Program-made: the position numbers and the translations under genes | In this document: positions 1 through 9,319 of the stretch, piece after piece | Layout: the number at the start of each line of letters is the position of its first letter | Numbering within the stretch: position 1 is the first letter of the stretch | The notes under the pieces: model-generated | What the model saw: only the letters and a program-made list of their open reading frames with translations | The model's database searches: none | What the model was told of the DNA's origin: nothing | NCBI RefSeq assembly: GCF_003261575.2 | Contig: NZ_CP036175.1 | Coordinates: 1,922,001 to 1,986,000 of the forward strand | DNA from: Klebsiella huaxiensis | Lineage (GTDB): Bacteria; Pseudomonadota; Gammaproteobacteria; Enterobacterales; Enterobacteriaceae | Direction: 5' to 3' | Length of the DNA stretch: 64,000 bases

Positions 1-105
1 GGTACGCTGGGGTTTAAGTAATCCGTAACGCCGTTGCCAGGCGCGTAAAGTCACGGGATTGATGTCACAAAGCTGCGCGACCTCACCAATTGTATAAAGC
101 GCCAT
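1..105 (-). CDS. mlrA: MlrA, MerR-family regulator (5' end only)
   Basis: The reverse strand from 105 down to the window edge encodes 35 residues starting MALYTIGEVAQLCDINPV, followed by the LRAWQRRYGLL stretch typical of a MerR helix-turn-helix. This matches the N-terminus of MlrA, which in E. coli activates csgD and so curli and biofilm formation. Only the DNA-binding start is present; the rest lies outside the window. A GGAG-like ribosome site lies just upstream of the ATG. The divergent neighbour is btsS, the same arrangement as in E. coli, which supports the call. Confidence 0.88.
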   Translation of the reverse strand, partial: MALYTIGEVAQLCDINPVTLRAWQRRYGLLKPQRT

Positions 106-315
106 TCTCTCCTCCCGCCGCGTTCTCCTTTATTAACTGTAGAAGTTCTTTTATGAAGAGAGAAATTTTGCTTGTTTTTTGCACAATAAAGGGCGCGGAA
201 AGCGATCAGAAGTGTGATCCTGAACATGAATTATCATTTTCTTGTATTGCTTCAAAGAAAGTTATAAGAAGGCAGTGTATGTTACGCACTTTCAAATGAA
301 GTGTGGTCTGCGGGT

Positions 316-2004
316 ATGTACGAGTTTGATCTGGTGTTGCTGCTGCTTCAGCAGATGTGCGTATTTTTGGTCATTGCATGGCTGATGAGCAAAACGCGGT
401 TGTTCATTCCTTTAATGCAGGTCACCGTCCGTCTACCGCACAAGCTGCTGTGTTACGTCACTTTTTCTATTTTCTGTATCCTCGGAACCTATTTCGGCCT
501 GCATATCGAAGACTCGATCGCCAATACGCGCGCTATCGGTGCGGTGATGGGCGGCCTGCTGGGCGGCCCGGTAGTCGGCGGTCTGGTGGGGCTAACAGGC
601 GGGCTGCATCGCTACTCAATGGGCGGCATGACGGCATTAAGCTGTATGGTGTCCACCATTGTTGAAGGGCTGCTCGGCGGTCTGGTACACAGCATTCTGG
701 TGAAACGTGGGCGACCGGATAAAGTCTTCAGCCCGCTGACCGCTGGCGCTATCACCTTCGTTGCCGAAATGGTGCAGATGCTGATTATCCTGCTGATCGC
801 TCGTCCGTTTCAGGATGCCCTGCATCTGGTGCAGAGCATCGCCGCGCCGATGATGGTCACCAATACCGTTGGCGCGGCGCTGTTTATGCGCATCCTGCTG
901 GATAAGCGGGCGATGTTTGAGAAATACACCTCTGCGTTCTCGGCTACGGCGCTGAAGGTTGCCGCCTCAACGGAAGGGATCCTGCGCCAGGGATTTAACG
1001 AAGAGAACAGCATGAAGGTGGCGCAGGTGCTTATTCAGGAGCTGGATATCGGCGCGGTGGCCATCACCGATCGCGACAAGCTGCTGGCGTTTACCGGGAT
1101 CGGCGACGATCACCATCTGCCCGGCAAGCCGATCTCTTCCCTGTATACCCAGAAGGCGATTGATACCGGCGAAGTGGTCTATGCCGATGGCAATGAAGTG
1201 CCTTATCGCTGCTCGATTCATCCTCACTGTAAGTTGGGATCCACGCTGGTTATTCCGCTGCGCGGTGAGAATCAGCGGATCATCGGCACCATTAAACTGT
1301 ATGAAGCGAAAAACCGGTTATTTAGCTCCATCAACCGCACGCTGGGGGAGGGGATTGCGCAGTTGCTGTCAGCGCAGATTCTGGCCGGTCAGTATGAGCG
1401 GCAAAAGGCGCTGCTGACCCAATCGGAGATTAAGCTGCTGCACGCTCAGGTGAACCCACACTTCCTGTTTAACGCGCTGAATACGCTAAAGGCGGTAATT
1501 CGCCGTGACAGCGATCAGGCCGGACAGCTGGTGCAATATCTGTCGACTTTTTTCCGTAAAAACCTGAAACGGCCAGCGGAAATCGTCACCCTGGCAGATG
1601 AAATTGAACATGTGAACGCCTATTTGCAGATTGAGAAAGCGCGTTTTCAGGCCAATTTACAGATTCAAATGCTGGTGCCCGAGGCGCTGGCGCAGCATCA
1701 TCTTCCGGCCTTTACCCTGCAACCGATAGTCGAAAATGCGATTAAACACGGCACTTCGCAGCACCTTGGCGTCGGCGAAATCACCATTCGCGCGAGCCAA
1801 TATGAGCGCTGGTTGCAGCTGGATATTGAAGATAACGCCGGGCTTTACCAGGATAAACCCAGCGCTAGCGGGCTGGGAATGAACCTGGTTGACCGACGAC
1901 TGCGGGCGCGCTTCGGTGCCGACTGCGGAATAACCGTCACCTGCGAACCGGAGTGTTTTACCCGCGTTACGCTGCGACTGCCTCTGGAGGAGAACGCATG
2001 TTAA
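316..2004 (+). CDS. btsS: BtsS, LytS-type sensor histidine kinase for pyruvate
   Basis: Inner-membrane sensor kinase of 562 residues, the usual family length, near-identical to E. coli BtsS (YehU), a high-affinity pyruvate sensor. The first ~200 residues are the hydrophobic 5TM-LYT region with the GAVMGGLLGGPVVGG glycine-rich stretch. A GAF-like domain follows (about 220-360), then a LytS-type kinase domain with the HAQVNPHFLFNALNT box (phospho-accepting His about residue 382) and an N box VENAIKHG. The ATG at 316 was chosen over an in-frame GTG at 301 because MYEFDLVLL matches the E. coli start. It overlaps btsR by 7 bases, so the two are co-translated. Confidence 0.95.
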   Translation: MYEFDLVLLLLQQMCVFLVIAWLMSKTRLFIPLMQVTVRLPHKLLCYVTFSIFCILGTYFGLHIEDSIANTRAIGAVMGGLLGGPVVGGLVGLTGGLHRYSMGGMTALSCMVSTIVEGLLGGLVHSILVKRGRPDKVFSPLTAGAITFVAEMVQMLIILLIARPFQDALHLVQSIAAPMMVTNTVGAALFMRILLDKRAMFEKYTSAFSATALKVAASTEGILRQGFNEENSMKVAQVLIQELDIGAVAITDRDKLLAFTGIGDDHHLPGKPISSLYTQKAIDTGEVVYADGNEVPYRCSIHPHCKLGSTLVIPLRGENQRIIGTIKLYEAKNRLFSSINRTLGEGIAQLLSAQILAGQYERQKALLTQSEIKLLHAQVNPHFLFNALNTLKAVIRRDSDQAGQLVQYLSTFFRKNLKRPAEIVTLADEIEHVNAYLQIEKARFQANLQIQMLVPEALAQHHLPAFTLQPIVENAIKHGTSQHLGVGEITIRASQYERWLQLDIEDNAGLYQDKPSASGLGMNLVDRRLRARFGADCGITVTCEPECFTRVTLRLPLEENAC

Positions 2005-2717
2005 AAGTTTTAATTGTCGACGACGAGCCGCTGGCGCGTGAAAATCTGCGTATCTTGCTGGAGACCCAGCCTGATATTGAGATCGTCGGCGAGTGCGGGA
2101 ATGCCGTAGAGGCAATTGGCGCGGTGCATAAACTGCGCCCTGACGTGCTGTTTTTGGATATTCAGATGCCGCGGATTAGCGGCCTCGAAATGGTCGGCAT
2201 GCTTGACCCGGAACATCGGCCTTATATCGTCTTCCTTACTGCTTTTGATGAATATGCGGTGAAAGCGTTCGAAGAGCACGCGTTTGATTATTTGCTCAAG
2301 CCGATTGAGTCCACGAGGCTGGAGAAAACGCTGGCCCGCCTGCGCCATGAGCGCAGCCTGCAGGATATGACCGTCCTCGACGATACCCAGCAGGCGCTAA
2401 AATATATCCCCTGCACTGGCCACAGCCGGATCTGGTTATTACAAATGGAAGACGTGGCGTTTGTCAGCAGCCGAATGAGCGGTATTTACGTCACCGATAG
2501 CGAAGGGAAAGAGGGATTTACCGAGCTGACTCTGCGCACGCTGGAGAACCGAACGCCGCTGCTGCGCTGTCATCGCCAGTACCTGGTCAATATGGCCCAC
2601 CTTAAGGAGATTCGCCTGGAGGAGAACGGTCAGGCGGAGCTGCTAATGCGCGCCGGGCAAACTGTACCGGTCAGTCGTCGCTACCTGAAAAGCCTGAAAG
2701 AGGCGATTGGGCTGTAA
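1998..2717 (+). CDS. btsR: BtsR, LytTR-family response regulator
   Basis: Cytoplasmic response regulator of 239 residues, the same length as E. coli BtsR (YehT). The receiver domain (1-120) shows VDDEP near the N-terminus and the phosphorylation site Asp54 in LFLDIQMP. The C-terminal LytTR DNA-binding domain (about 140-239) ends with LLRCHRQYLVNM and PVSRRYLK. In E. coli BtsR activates the pyruvate transporter gene btsT; that gene is not in this window. The ATG at 1998 is preceded by GGAGGAGA, an excellent ribosome site, inside the end of btsS. Confidence 0.95.
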   Translation: MLKVLIVDDEPLARENLRILLETQPDIEIVGECGNAVEAIGAVHKLRPDVLFLDIQMPRISGLEMVGMLDPEHRPYIVFLTAFDEYAVKAFEEHAFDYLLKPIESTRLEKTLARLRHERSLQDMTVLDDTQQALKYIPCTGHSRIWLLQMEDVAFVSSRMSGIYVTDSEGKEGFTELTLRTLENRTPLLRCHRQYLVNMAHLKEIRLEENGQAELLMRAGQTVPVSRRYLKSLKEAIGL

Positions 2718-2770
2718 AACGGCGGAATCGTGGTAGACTTAGCGCCAGAATTTTTCATCATGAAGGCATT

Positions 2771-3238
2771 ATGATCAGTAACGATATCTTACGTAGCCTG
2801 CGCTACATCCTGAAAACCAACAATAACGGCCTGGTGCGCATTTTTACTCTGGCAGATGCGCCGGTGAGTGCAGAGCAACTGGTACCGTGGCTGAAAAAAG
2901 AAGACGAAGAGGGGTTTGTGCGCTGCCCGGATATCGTGCTGGCGAACTTCCTCAACGGCCTGATTTACGACAAACGCGGTAAAGATGAATCCGCGCCGCC
3001 GCTGTCGGTGGAGCGCCGGGTGAATAATAATATCGTGCTGAAAAAACTGCGTATCGCCTTCTCCCTGAAGACTGATGACATTCTCGCTATCCTTACCCAG
3101 CAGAAATTTCGCGTTTCAATGCCGGAGATCACCGCCATGATGCGCGCGCCGGACCATAAAAACTACCGCGAATGCGGTGACCAGTTCCTGCGTTACTTCC
3201 TGCGCGGCCTGACCGAACGCGCGCACGCGAAATCCTGA
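2771..3238 (+). CDS. yehS: YehS, DUF1456 protein
   Basis: Protein of 155 residues of unknown function, close to E. coli YehS in length and sequence. Two related halves can be seen, one starting NDILRSLRYILKTNN and the other at VLKKLRIAFSLKTDDI, the two-repeat structure of DUF1456. No signal peptide or membrane segment is visible, so it is probably cytoplasmic. It follows btsR by 53 bases on the same strand and may be read through from btsSR. It converges with yehR, and the gap is filled by REP-type palindromes. Confidence 0.9.
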   Translation: MISNDILRSLRYILKTNNNGLVRIFTLADAPVSAEQLVPWLKKEDEEGFVRCPDIVLANFLNGLIYDKRGKDESAPPLSVERRVNNNIVLKKLRIAFSLKTDDILAILTQQKFRVSMPEITAMMRAPDHKNYRECGDQFLRYFLRGLTERAHAKS

Positions 3239-3242
3239 TATG

Positions 3243-3414
3243 CTTCCCCGGCTTGCGGCGTAAACGCCTTAGCCGGGCTACCCGAAGGCACAGCCCCGTA
3301 GCCCGGTCAGCGCAGCGCCACCGGGAAGAAACGGCTCCGATGCATCAATCCGGCACATTCCCCGCAGGCGGCTGTAAACCTGTAGCCCGGCTCAGCGCAG
3401 CGTAAGCCGGGAAT
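3243..3414. repeat. REP-type palindromes between yehS and yehR
   Basis: Several inverted copies of a GCCCGG(C/T)-rich motif occur here: CGGCTTGCGGCGTAAACGCC with GCCGGGCTAC, then GTAGCCCGGTCAGCGCAGCG, then TGTAGCCCGGCTCAGCGCAG. They are typical enteric REP/BIME units placed between convergent genes, where they can act as mRNA 3' stabilisers or terminators. Confidence 0.75.
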
Positions 3415-3419
3415 TGACG

Positions 3420-3881
3420 TTATTTCACCTCTTTAAATCCCTGCGACGTCAGCATTTTTTCCGACTCGCTAAGCGAAATAAACTTTTGCGCGCAATCGGT
3501 AAAACTGGCTCCCGGCAGTTTGCACAGTTCGCTGATTTTGACCTGATTAAAGTCGATAGAGAGATGCTCCTGTGCGTAGCTCTCCTTATAGTCCACCTTG
3601 TGCGTGACGCCTTTAATGCTGCCGTAAGCCGCACCGATGGGGTCGATAATCTTGCGCGCCTGCTCTTCGTTAGTCACCCCGAGCGATTTATAAGGAATGG
3701 TGTTGTCCGCATCCTGACGCGTCACGATGTCCCCTTTGTAGTGATAGGTGAACGTCAGCTCAACGCCGTTCATGGTGTTGCTAAAGGCTTTAACCTCGTC
3801 TTTTTTGTTATCGCAGCCGACCAGAGCCGCCAGCAATACGGTTGCGCTCAGGATAGTGACAATCTTGCGGTTGAATTGCAT
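3420..3881 (-). CDS. yehR: YehR, DUF1307 lipoprotein
   Basis: Small lipoprotein precursor of 153 residues. The first 22 residues form a lipoprotein signal peptide ending in a lipobox (LVGC, Cys23). The residue after the Cys is Asp, which by the Lol sorting rule favours retention in the inner membrane. The rest matches the DUF1307 family of YehR; its function is unknown. It lies 15 bases downstream of yehQ on the same strand and may be the last gene of the yehLMPQ group. The E. coli gene is likewise next to yehQ and yehS. Confidence 0.88.
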   Translation of the reverse strand: MQFNRKIVTILSATVLLAALVGCDNKKDEVKAFSNTMNGVELTFTYHYKGDIVTRQDADNTIPYKSLGVTNEEQARKIIDPIGAAYGSIKGVTHKVDYKESYAQEHLSIDFNQVKISELCKLPGASFTDCAQKFISLSESEKMLTSQGFKEVK

Positions 3882-3896
3882 AACGATTCCCTTTGT

Positions 3897-5891
3897 TTAA
3901 TATTGTGCCATTTGCAGCTGTAGATAGAGTAAAGATAATTTATTCAATGTGTTATCCGCAATGGCGGATTTATTTTCATGCAGCTGGCGCAGCAAACGAG
4001 CCAACTGGTTAAAACCTTGCTCCGCCAGTTCGTCGGCCAGCGTACTCGCTTCACGAAAAAGGTTCTGTTGTTGGTAGCGTAGACCATTATGCAGGAGTTG
4101 GATTAACACCTCCTGGCACCGCTGTAAAAGCAATCCCGTCTGAGATACCGCCGGTGATAAATCGGCGGCGGGCAACGGCCCTGCGGGGTGCGGTTCGGCA
4201 TCCAGCGCCCAGGCCCGCGAGCGGGTCATCATCACCAGCGGTTCCAGGGTGAGCTGTCCATGATTAAACGTGACCATCCCGGAAACCATTACCACCGGAT
4301 CGTCTTCTTGCCCCAGCAGCACCGCCATCCGCTCAACGGCAAAAGGTGCGCTGGCAGAAGCGGGGAGCGACAGATGCAGAAGATTATCTTGCCCCTCGCC
4401 GCTGATAACCTGCGCATCCAGCGTTTGTCGCGCCGCATCCCAGCCCACGGCAAGGCACGCCTCAATCGGCAAAATAAATAAATTATCCACCTGGTTGAGC
4501 GGACGTACGCAGGCCGGGGCGCGTTGATGCAGATATTCGCGCAGCGCCGCCACGCCCGGCTGGCGCAGTGGCGCATTGAGCATAAGCCAGGCGTCCGGGG
4601 TGAGCGGAACGTTGCTGCTCAGGCGGTGGCGTGTGCCCAGCAGCAGTTCGCCATTGGCATTACGCCGCGCCGATTGGGAAATGATTTGCCCGCCCGCCAG
4701 CGCCCCGGCCTGAAAAGTAAACAGGCGACGCTGCCATGCCGGGCTTTGCACCCGTTCAGCCAGCGGCCAGCTGTGCGATAAATGCAGGATACTGCCGGTG
4801 TCCGGATCGCTAAACCAGATGCGTAAACCATACTGGCGGTTATTCTGCCAGCTGCGCATGCCTAAAGAGATAAGCCGCACGTGGTCGAGCTGTGCCTCAC
4901 CGGCAACGCCCAGACCGACGATGGTGAGCCACGGCAGAGGCGGAACGGCAAGTTGCGCCATGTGTCCGGCGCTTTCAAGGCGGGCGTTAAGTCCGGCGAG
5001 CTGAGCGAGTAGCTGCGCGGGGTGATAATAGCTGGCACGCTGCTGGAACGCATCGACTCCCTGGCGAACCTCGTCAAGCGCCCCTTCGACCCAGCGCCAG
5101 TTGGCCGCATGCGCTGCACGCTGTGCGCGGGTAAACGCGGCGTCAAGATTGATCGGCGGCTGGCTGATACCGCCTTGCCACAGAAGGTGGCTTAGCTGCT
5201 GGAGACTATGCCGACAGGCTTCGCCCTCTGGGGTATCAAATGGACCCCCGCTGGTGGCCACCTTGTGGCTGCGGGTTTGCCAGACCAGATGAGTAAAGCC
5301 GGGCTGCTGGGCTTCGGCGTCGGTAAATGCCTGTACCGCCAGCGCCACATGTTCGCACAGCGATCCTTCCACACAATCGCAACGGGCAAAGCGGATGCTG
5401 CTGCGGGAGTAAAAACGCACATCGCTCATCGGCAGCTTTGCCGAAGGCATTTCGCCTGGCAAGCAGAACAGCTCCACAGCTAACCCTTTATCCGCTAACT
5501 GTTGCGCCCGCTTACGGACGGCGTCGGGTAGGGTTGCCAGCTCTTCCTGCCACAATCCAGGATGCCAGCGCTCGGTATTTTCCGTCGCCTCTTCGGGTAC
5601 GTCGTCGCTGATATTGGCGCGCTGATAGCTCAGCACCAGCATCACTCGATGGCGGCACATGCCGCTGGCGCCGCAGGTGCAACTGGACTCTTTCAGCGCC
5701 TGGTCCTTTGCCAGCCGGGTGCGGATCCCATCGTTAAACAGAGCGGTGAGCGTGCCAGCATCATCCTGCTCCAGCTCGGGAATATTACCGCTATCCAGCT
5801 CTTTGATACTGCGTTTAACGAATCCGGCATTGCTCAACGCCATCAGCGCCTGCTCCGTAAGCTCGAGTAGTTCGGGGCGTAAAGGCATCAT
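3897..5891 (-). CDS. yehQ: YehQ, double SWIM zinc-finger protein
   Basis: Protein of 664 residues matching YehQ. Two SWIM-type zinc fingers (CxCx5CxH) can be read: Cys71, Cys73, Cys79, His81 in CTCGASGMCRH and Cys171, Cys173, Cys179, His181 in CDCVEGSLCEH, exactly 100 residues apart. SWIM fingers bind DNA or protein. The long remainder has no motif I recognise. The start overlaps the yehP stop in an ATGA-type junction, so the two are translationally coupled; a second ATG lies one codon later. It is intact here. Its role is inferred only from its linkage to MoxR and VWA genes. Confidence 0.88.
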   Translation of the reverse strand: MMPLRPELLELTEQALMALSNAGFVKRSIKELDSGNIPELEQDDAGTLTALFNDGIRTRLAKDQALKESSCTCGASGMCRHRVMLVLSYQRANISDDVPEEATENTERWHPGLWQEELATLPDAVRKRAQQLADKGLAVELFCLPGEMPSAKLPMSDVRFYSRSSIRFARCDCVEGSLCEHVALAVQAFTDAEAQQPGFTHLVWQTRSHKVATSGGPFDTPEGEACRHSLQQLSHLLWQGGISQPPINLDAAFTRAQRAAHAANWRWVEGALDEVRQGVDAFQQRASYYHPAQLLAQLAGLNARLESAGHMAQLAVPPLPWLTIVGLGVAGEAQLDHVRLISLGMRSWQNNRQYGLRIWFSDPDTGSILHLSHSWPLAERVQSPAWQRRLFTFQAGALAGGQIISQSARRNANGELLLGTRHRLSSNVPLTPDAWLMLNAPLRQPGVAALREYLHQRAPACVRPLNQVDNLFILPIEACLAVGWDAARQTLDAQVISGEGQDNLLHLSLPASASAPFAVERMAVLLGQEDDPVVMVSGMVTFNHGQLTLEPLVMMTRSRAWALDAEPHPAGPLPAADLSPAVSQTGLLLQRCQEVLIQLLHNGLRYQQQNLFREASTLADELAEQGFNQLARLLRQLHENKSAIADNTLNKLSLLYLQLQMAQY

Positions 5892-7024
5892 GATTGCAAA
5901 TTCTCCGCCAGCCAGGCCGCCAGTTCACCGGGGGTCATCGCGGCGATTTGCGCCCCAACGTTGACCAGAGACTGAGCCATTTCGTGGTCATAACAGGGCG
6001 ATGCCGTATTGTCTAAGGCCGCCAGCCCGAGGACTTTGATACCGCTTTGCACGCTCTGCTTCACCTGGTGAATCAACAGGGATGTTGCACCGCCTTCAAA
6101 AAAATCGCTCACCAGCACGATGACGCTTTTTTGCGGCTGTTCAATGAGCTGCCGGGCATACTCCACCGCCTGGGCGATGTTGGTACCGCCGCCAAGCTGA
6201 ACTTTCATCAGCAGCTCGACCGGGTCAGCGACGTCGGCGGTGAGATCTACCACGCTGGTATCAAAGGCCACCAGGTGAGTGCGGATACCCGGCAGTTGCC
6301 ACAAACAGGCCGCCATGACGGCGGAATGAATAACGGAATCCACCATCGAACCGCTCTGATCGACCAGCAAAATCAATTGCCATTTTTCGCTATGGCGCTT
6401 AATGCGGCTGATAAACTTCGGTGATTCAATGTACAGCTTGCCGCGCTGCGGGTCCCAGTGCTTCAGGTTAGCGCGCAGAGTATTTTTGAAGTCGAAATTG
6501 CGCGCCAGCGGGATGCGCGAGGGACGCTGACGATCGCGTGCGCCGGAAAAGGCCTGACGAACCTCTTTTGCCAGCCGGGCCATGATTTGCTCGACAACCT
6601 GGCGTACCAGCTTGCGGGCGGCGTTCAGTACATCCGGATTCATCAGATGTTTGGTATGCAGCACCGCACGCAGCAGGCTTTCGGAAGGTTCGATGCGTTC
6701 CAGCACCTCCAGATTAGTCACCACCTCATCAATGCCGTAGCGCAGCACCGCATCACTCTCGAGTCGTTCGATGACCTGTTGCGGAAAAAGCGTATGGATG
6801 GCGTTGATCCACTCAGGCGTCGTCAGGTTTGAGCCCTCTAGCCGGCCCTGGCGTTCGCCGCGCTGTAGGCGTTCGGGGTCGCGGCCATATAACCACTCCA
6901 GCGCCTGGTCTATTTGGCAGGCGCGTTCGTCAAGCCCGCCAAGACTGTTCTCGGCGGCTTCGCCTAAAATCAGCCGCCAGCGCTGGAGTTCTCGGGTAGT
7001 CAGAAGATCGGATAGCGTATGCAT
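5888..7024 (-). CDS. yehP: YehP, VWA-domain protein partner of MoxR ATPase
   Basis: Protein of 378 residues. The C-terminal half is a von Willebrand factor A domain with an intact metal-ion-dependent adhesion site: DQSGS (Asp222, Ser224, Ser226), Thr281 in GGGTN and Asp307 in VLVSDFF. The N-terminal half is helical, with no motif recognised. VWA proteins encoded next to MoxR-type ATPases commonly act as their partners (compare RavA-ViaA). The start overlaps the yehM stop by one base (TAATG) and the end overlaps yehQ, so expression is coupled. Confidence 0.92.
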   Translation of the reverse strand: MHTLSDLLTTRELQRWRLILGEAAENSLGGLDERACQIDQALEWLYGRDPERLQRGERQGRLEGSNLTTPEWINAIHTLFPQQVIERLESDAVLRYGIDEVVTNLEVLERIEPSESLLRAVLHTKHLMNPDVLNAARKLVRQVVEQIMARLAKEVRQAFSGARDRQRPSRIPLARNFDFKNTLRANLKHWDPQRGKLYIESPKFISRIKRHSEKWQLILLVDQSGSMVDSVIHSAVMAACLWQLPGIRTHLVAFDTSVVDLTADVADPVELLMKVQLGGGTNIAQAVEYARQLIEQPQKSVIVLVSDFFEGGATSLLIHQVKQSVQSGIKVLGLAALDNTASPCYDHEMAQSLVNVGAQIAAMTPGELAAWLAENLQS

Positions 7025-9309
7025 TAGTGAATTCCCCAGTGCTGCAGCGCTGCCAGCGCCTGCTGTTCTAACTGCTGATGGCGAGTAAAGCGTTCCGGCG
7101 TACAGGGGAGCGGTGCCTGAAGCACATGCGTCGGCAGCATGGTCATGTGATAGTGATCGAGAACCTGACGCGCCAGCGCACCGCGTTCGCGTGGTGGCAG
7201 CCAGGCCATCGCCGCGCGTAAATCCGGCAGGGCGAGGATGAACTCATCCTCGGCCAGTTGAGCAAGTAATCCGCTGAATCCGGCGATAAACGCGGGCTGG
7301 CAGGCCAACTGATGGCGGGCTAGCGCCAGCATGCCGTGCACAGCTTCCCCCAGCCGCTGCGACGGCAACTGCGCCAATAACGTCAGGGCCGCTTCAGCAG
7401 TTGCTGCGGGATGCTCAAGGCGAAGCAGTGCGCCGAGCGCCGCACCGCGGTCGAGCGGGGCGGCATCGAACGCTCTTATACGCCGTTCAAATAACGCCAG
7501 GGCGGCACTGAGCGACACGCCAGGTAAAACGCTGCCGTTTTGCATATCGCGTAGAATATGGCACAGCGTCTGCCAGCTATGCAGATGGGCGTGAAACTGC
7601 GCCTCTTCGGCAACGCCACTGGACTCGCAGAGCCATAGCGTCCTGTCAAGCGCCGCGCAGAGCGTTGTTTGCAGCACCACGGCATCCTGCATACCGCTGA
7701 TTTCGTCCAGACGCCACAGCGCATAAAGCACCTCCAGAGCCGGGCCCATTTCGGCGAACTGGCTCTCCCCGGCAATAAGCTGCGCCAACTGATTTAGCAT
7801 CTGCTGGCTGAAAGTAGATAGCCCCGCCAGTGCCGCCTGGTTCAGGCTGGCGGCCAGGCTACGGATGCCGATGGAATCCAGCATGTCTACCTCAAGCCGC
7901 TGGCGCGCGGCCTCTGCCAGGGAGGCACCGTAGCAGGCGGCTTCAATCAGCGCGGCATGCTGTTCCAGCGGACGAAACAGCGACCAGCACTCTTCGCCGT
8001 CACCGGAAAGCGTCATTGCGCTGCCCTGTCGCCGCTGGATCCCTGGAATATCGAGAATGGCCAGTCGGTGCAGTACCTGACTTTGCGCTAATCCCCCGGG
8101 CTCAAAGCGGTTGAGAGTCAGGCTACCGGACAGGGTAATATCGACCCGAGCCAGCTCGCGCTCCACATCCAGCGGCAGCGGAGGTTGAGGCGTTCCCAAC
8201 GCCAGCTTGCCGAAGCCAGAACCCGCCAGCGCATCGACCATTGTCAGCAGGATCGGGTCGGTATCCGGATGAATCACGCCGCGATAGCTCCACGGCATCC
8301 GGGCATTCAGCGCTTCTTTAATGAGCGACCCCGCCAGCGCATCAAGCCAGTCGCAACGCAGCGGCTGGGCGTGACCGCGAAGCTGTGCCAGCGCCATGGC
8401 GCGTAGATGGGCGGCGGCGAGATCGGCCGTGGAGGCGGGCAGGCGACGCTGGCGTAAACGGGTGAGCAGGTTTTTCAGCAACTGTTCACCGGCCTGCTGT
8501 TGACCGAGCTGCCAGCACCATTTCTGCCACACCGGTGCGGGCATCCCGGAAAGATAACCTGCCAGCACGTCCAGGCGCTTTTCGCTATAGGGCGTCAGAT
8601 AGCAGCCGGTGATGGTATCGGGCGTCGGCGAAGGCGGGCATTCAGGCTCCTGCGTTTGCGCCGGGCAGTTTCGCCATTGCGCGGCCAGCGCCGGGGCATG
8701 CCAGCCGCCGCACACCACCACTACCGTGCCGTCATTTTGCCTCATCGCCCATGCCAGCCAGCGGGCCATAAAGACTTCGCGCTGGTGGTTGTTTTCACCA
8801 CCGCTTTCGTCGCCGCGCAGGCGGATAAAGTAAGTCTCCAGCGCCTGCTTCAGGTCAGCACGTTGGGTTTCGTCTTCAAACAGGTGGTCCCACAGGGTAT
8901 CGGTATTCTCCATCCCGCTGGCCTGGAGCAGGCGCTGCTGGTCATCGGCGCGACGAGTGTCAGCGTTCTCTTCATCGTCATCACTCTGCGCCCACACCGG
9001 CAGGTCGATAAATCGGACGTGCGCCCCGGTTGCGCGTGCGGCTAACAAGGCCTGCCATTCAGGAGAAAATTCAGCGAACGGCGTCCAGGCACCGCGTCCA
9101 GCCGTGCCGCCGTCCTGATGCTGGCAGTAGCTGTAGATGGCGATGGGCAACTGATGAGGTAAAAACAGCTCATCCAGCCGATGATTAAAATCTGCCGGGC
9201 CTTCAATCAAGACGTAGCGCGGACGCGTTTGTTCAATCTGTTCCTTCACCAGCCTGGCGCAGGCCGGGCTGTGATGACGAACGCCGATAATTAACGGCTG
9301 CTCAGGCAT
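7024..9309 (-). CDS. yehM: YehM, DUF5682 protein
   Basis: Large protein of 761 residues matching E. coli YehM (DUF5682 family). It begins MPEQPLIIGVRHHSPACAR; the start at 9309 was chosen because a GAGGGAAC ribosome site precedes it and it matches the family start, although the frame stays open to 9426. The N-terminal part holds conserved short motifs (GVRHHSPAC, VLIEGPADF, VVVCGGWHAPAL) that suggest an enzyme-like fold, but no known catalytic signature was recognised. The rest is Leu/Ala-rich and helical. It sits between yehL (10-base gap) and yehP (1-base overlap). Function unknown. Confidence 0.88.
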   Translation of the reverse strand: MPEQPLIIGVRHHSPACARLVKEQIEQTRPRYVLIEGPADFNHRLDELFLPHQLPIAIYSYCQHQDGGTAGRGAWTPFAEFSPEWQALLAARATGAHVRFIDLPVWAQSDDDEENADTRRADDQQRLLQASGMENTDTLWDHLFEDETQRADLKQALETYFIRLRGDESGGENNHQREVFMARWLAWAMRQNDGTVVVVCGGWHAPALAAQWRNCPAQTQEPECPPSPTPDTITGCYLTPYSEKRLDVLAGYLSGMPAPVWQKWCWQLGQQQAGEQLLKNLLTRLRQRRLPASTADLAAAHLRAMALAQLRGHAQPLRCDWLDALAGSLIKEALNARMPWSYRGVIHPDTDPILLTMVDALAGSGFGKLALGTPQPPLPLDVERELARVDITLSGSLTLNRFEPGGLAQSQVLHRLAILDIPGIQRRQGSAMTLSGDGEECWSLFRPLEQHAALIEAACYGASLAEAARQRLEVDMLDSIGIRSLAASLNQAALAGLSTFSQQMLNQLAQLIAGESQFAEMGPALEVLYALWRLDEISGMQDAVVLQTTLCAALDRTLWLCESSGVAEEAQFHAHLHSWQTLCHILRDMQNGSVLPGVSLSAALALFERRIRAFDAAPLDRGAALGALLRLEHPAATAEAALTLLAQLPSQRLGEAVHGMLALARHQLACQPAFIAGFSGLLAQLAEDEFILALPDLRAAMAWLPPRERGALARQVLDHYHMTMLPTHVLQAPLPCTPERFTRHQQLEQQALAALQHWGIH

Positions 9310-9319
9310 GCGTGTTCCC

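Noticed and set aside
3414..3923. Forward frame of 169 codons over yehR
   Set aside because: Antisense to a lipoprotein gene with a clear lipobox; no ribosome site.
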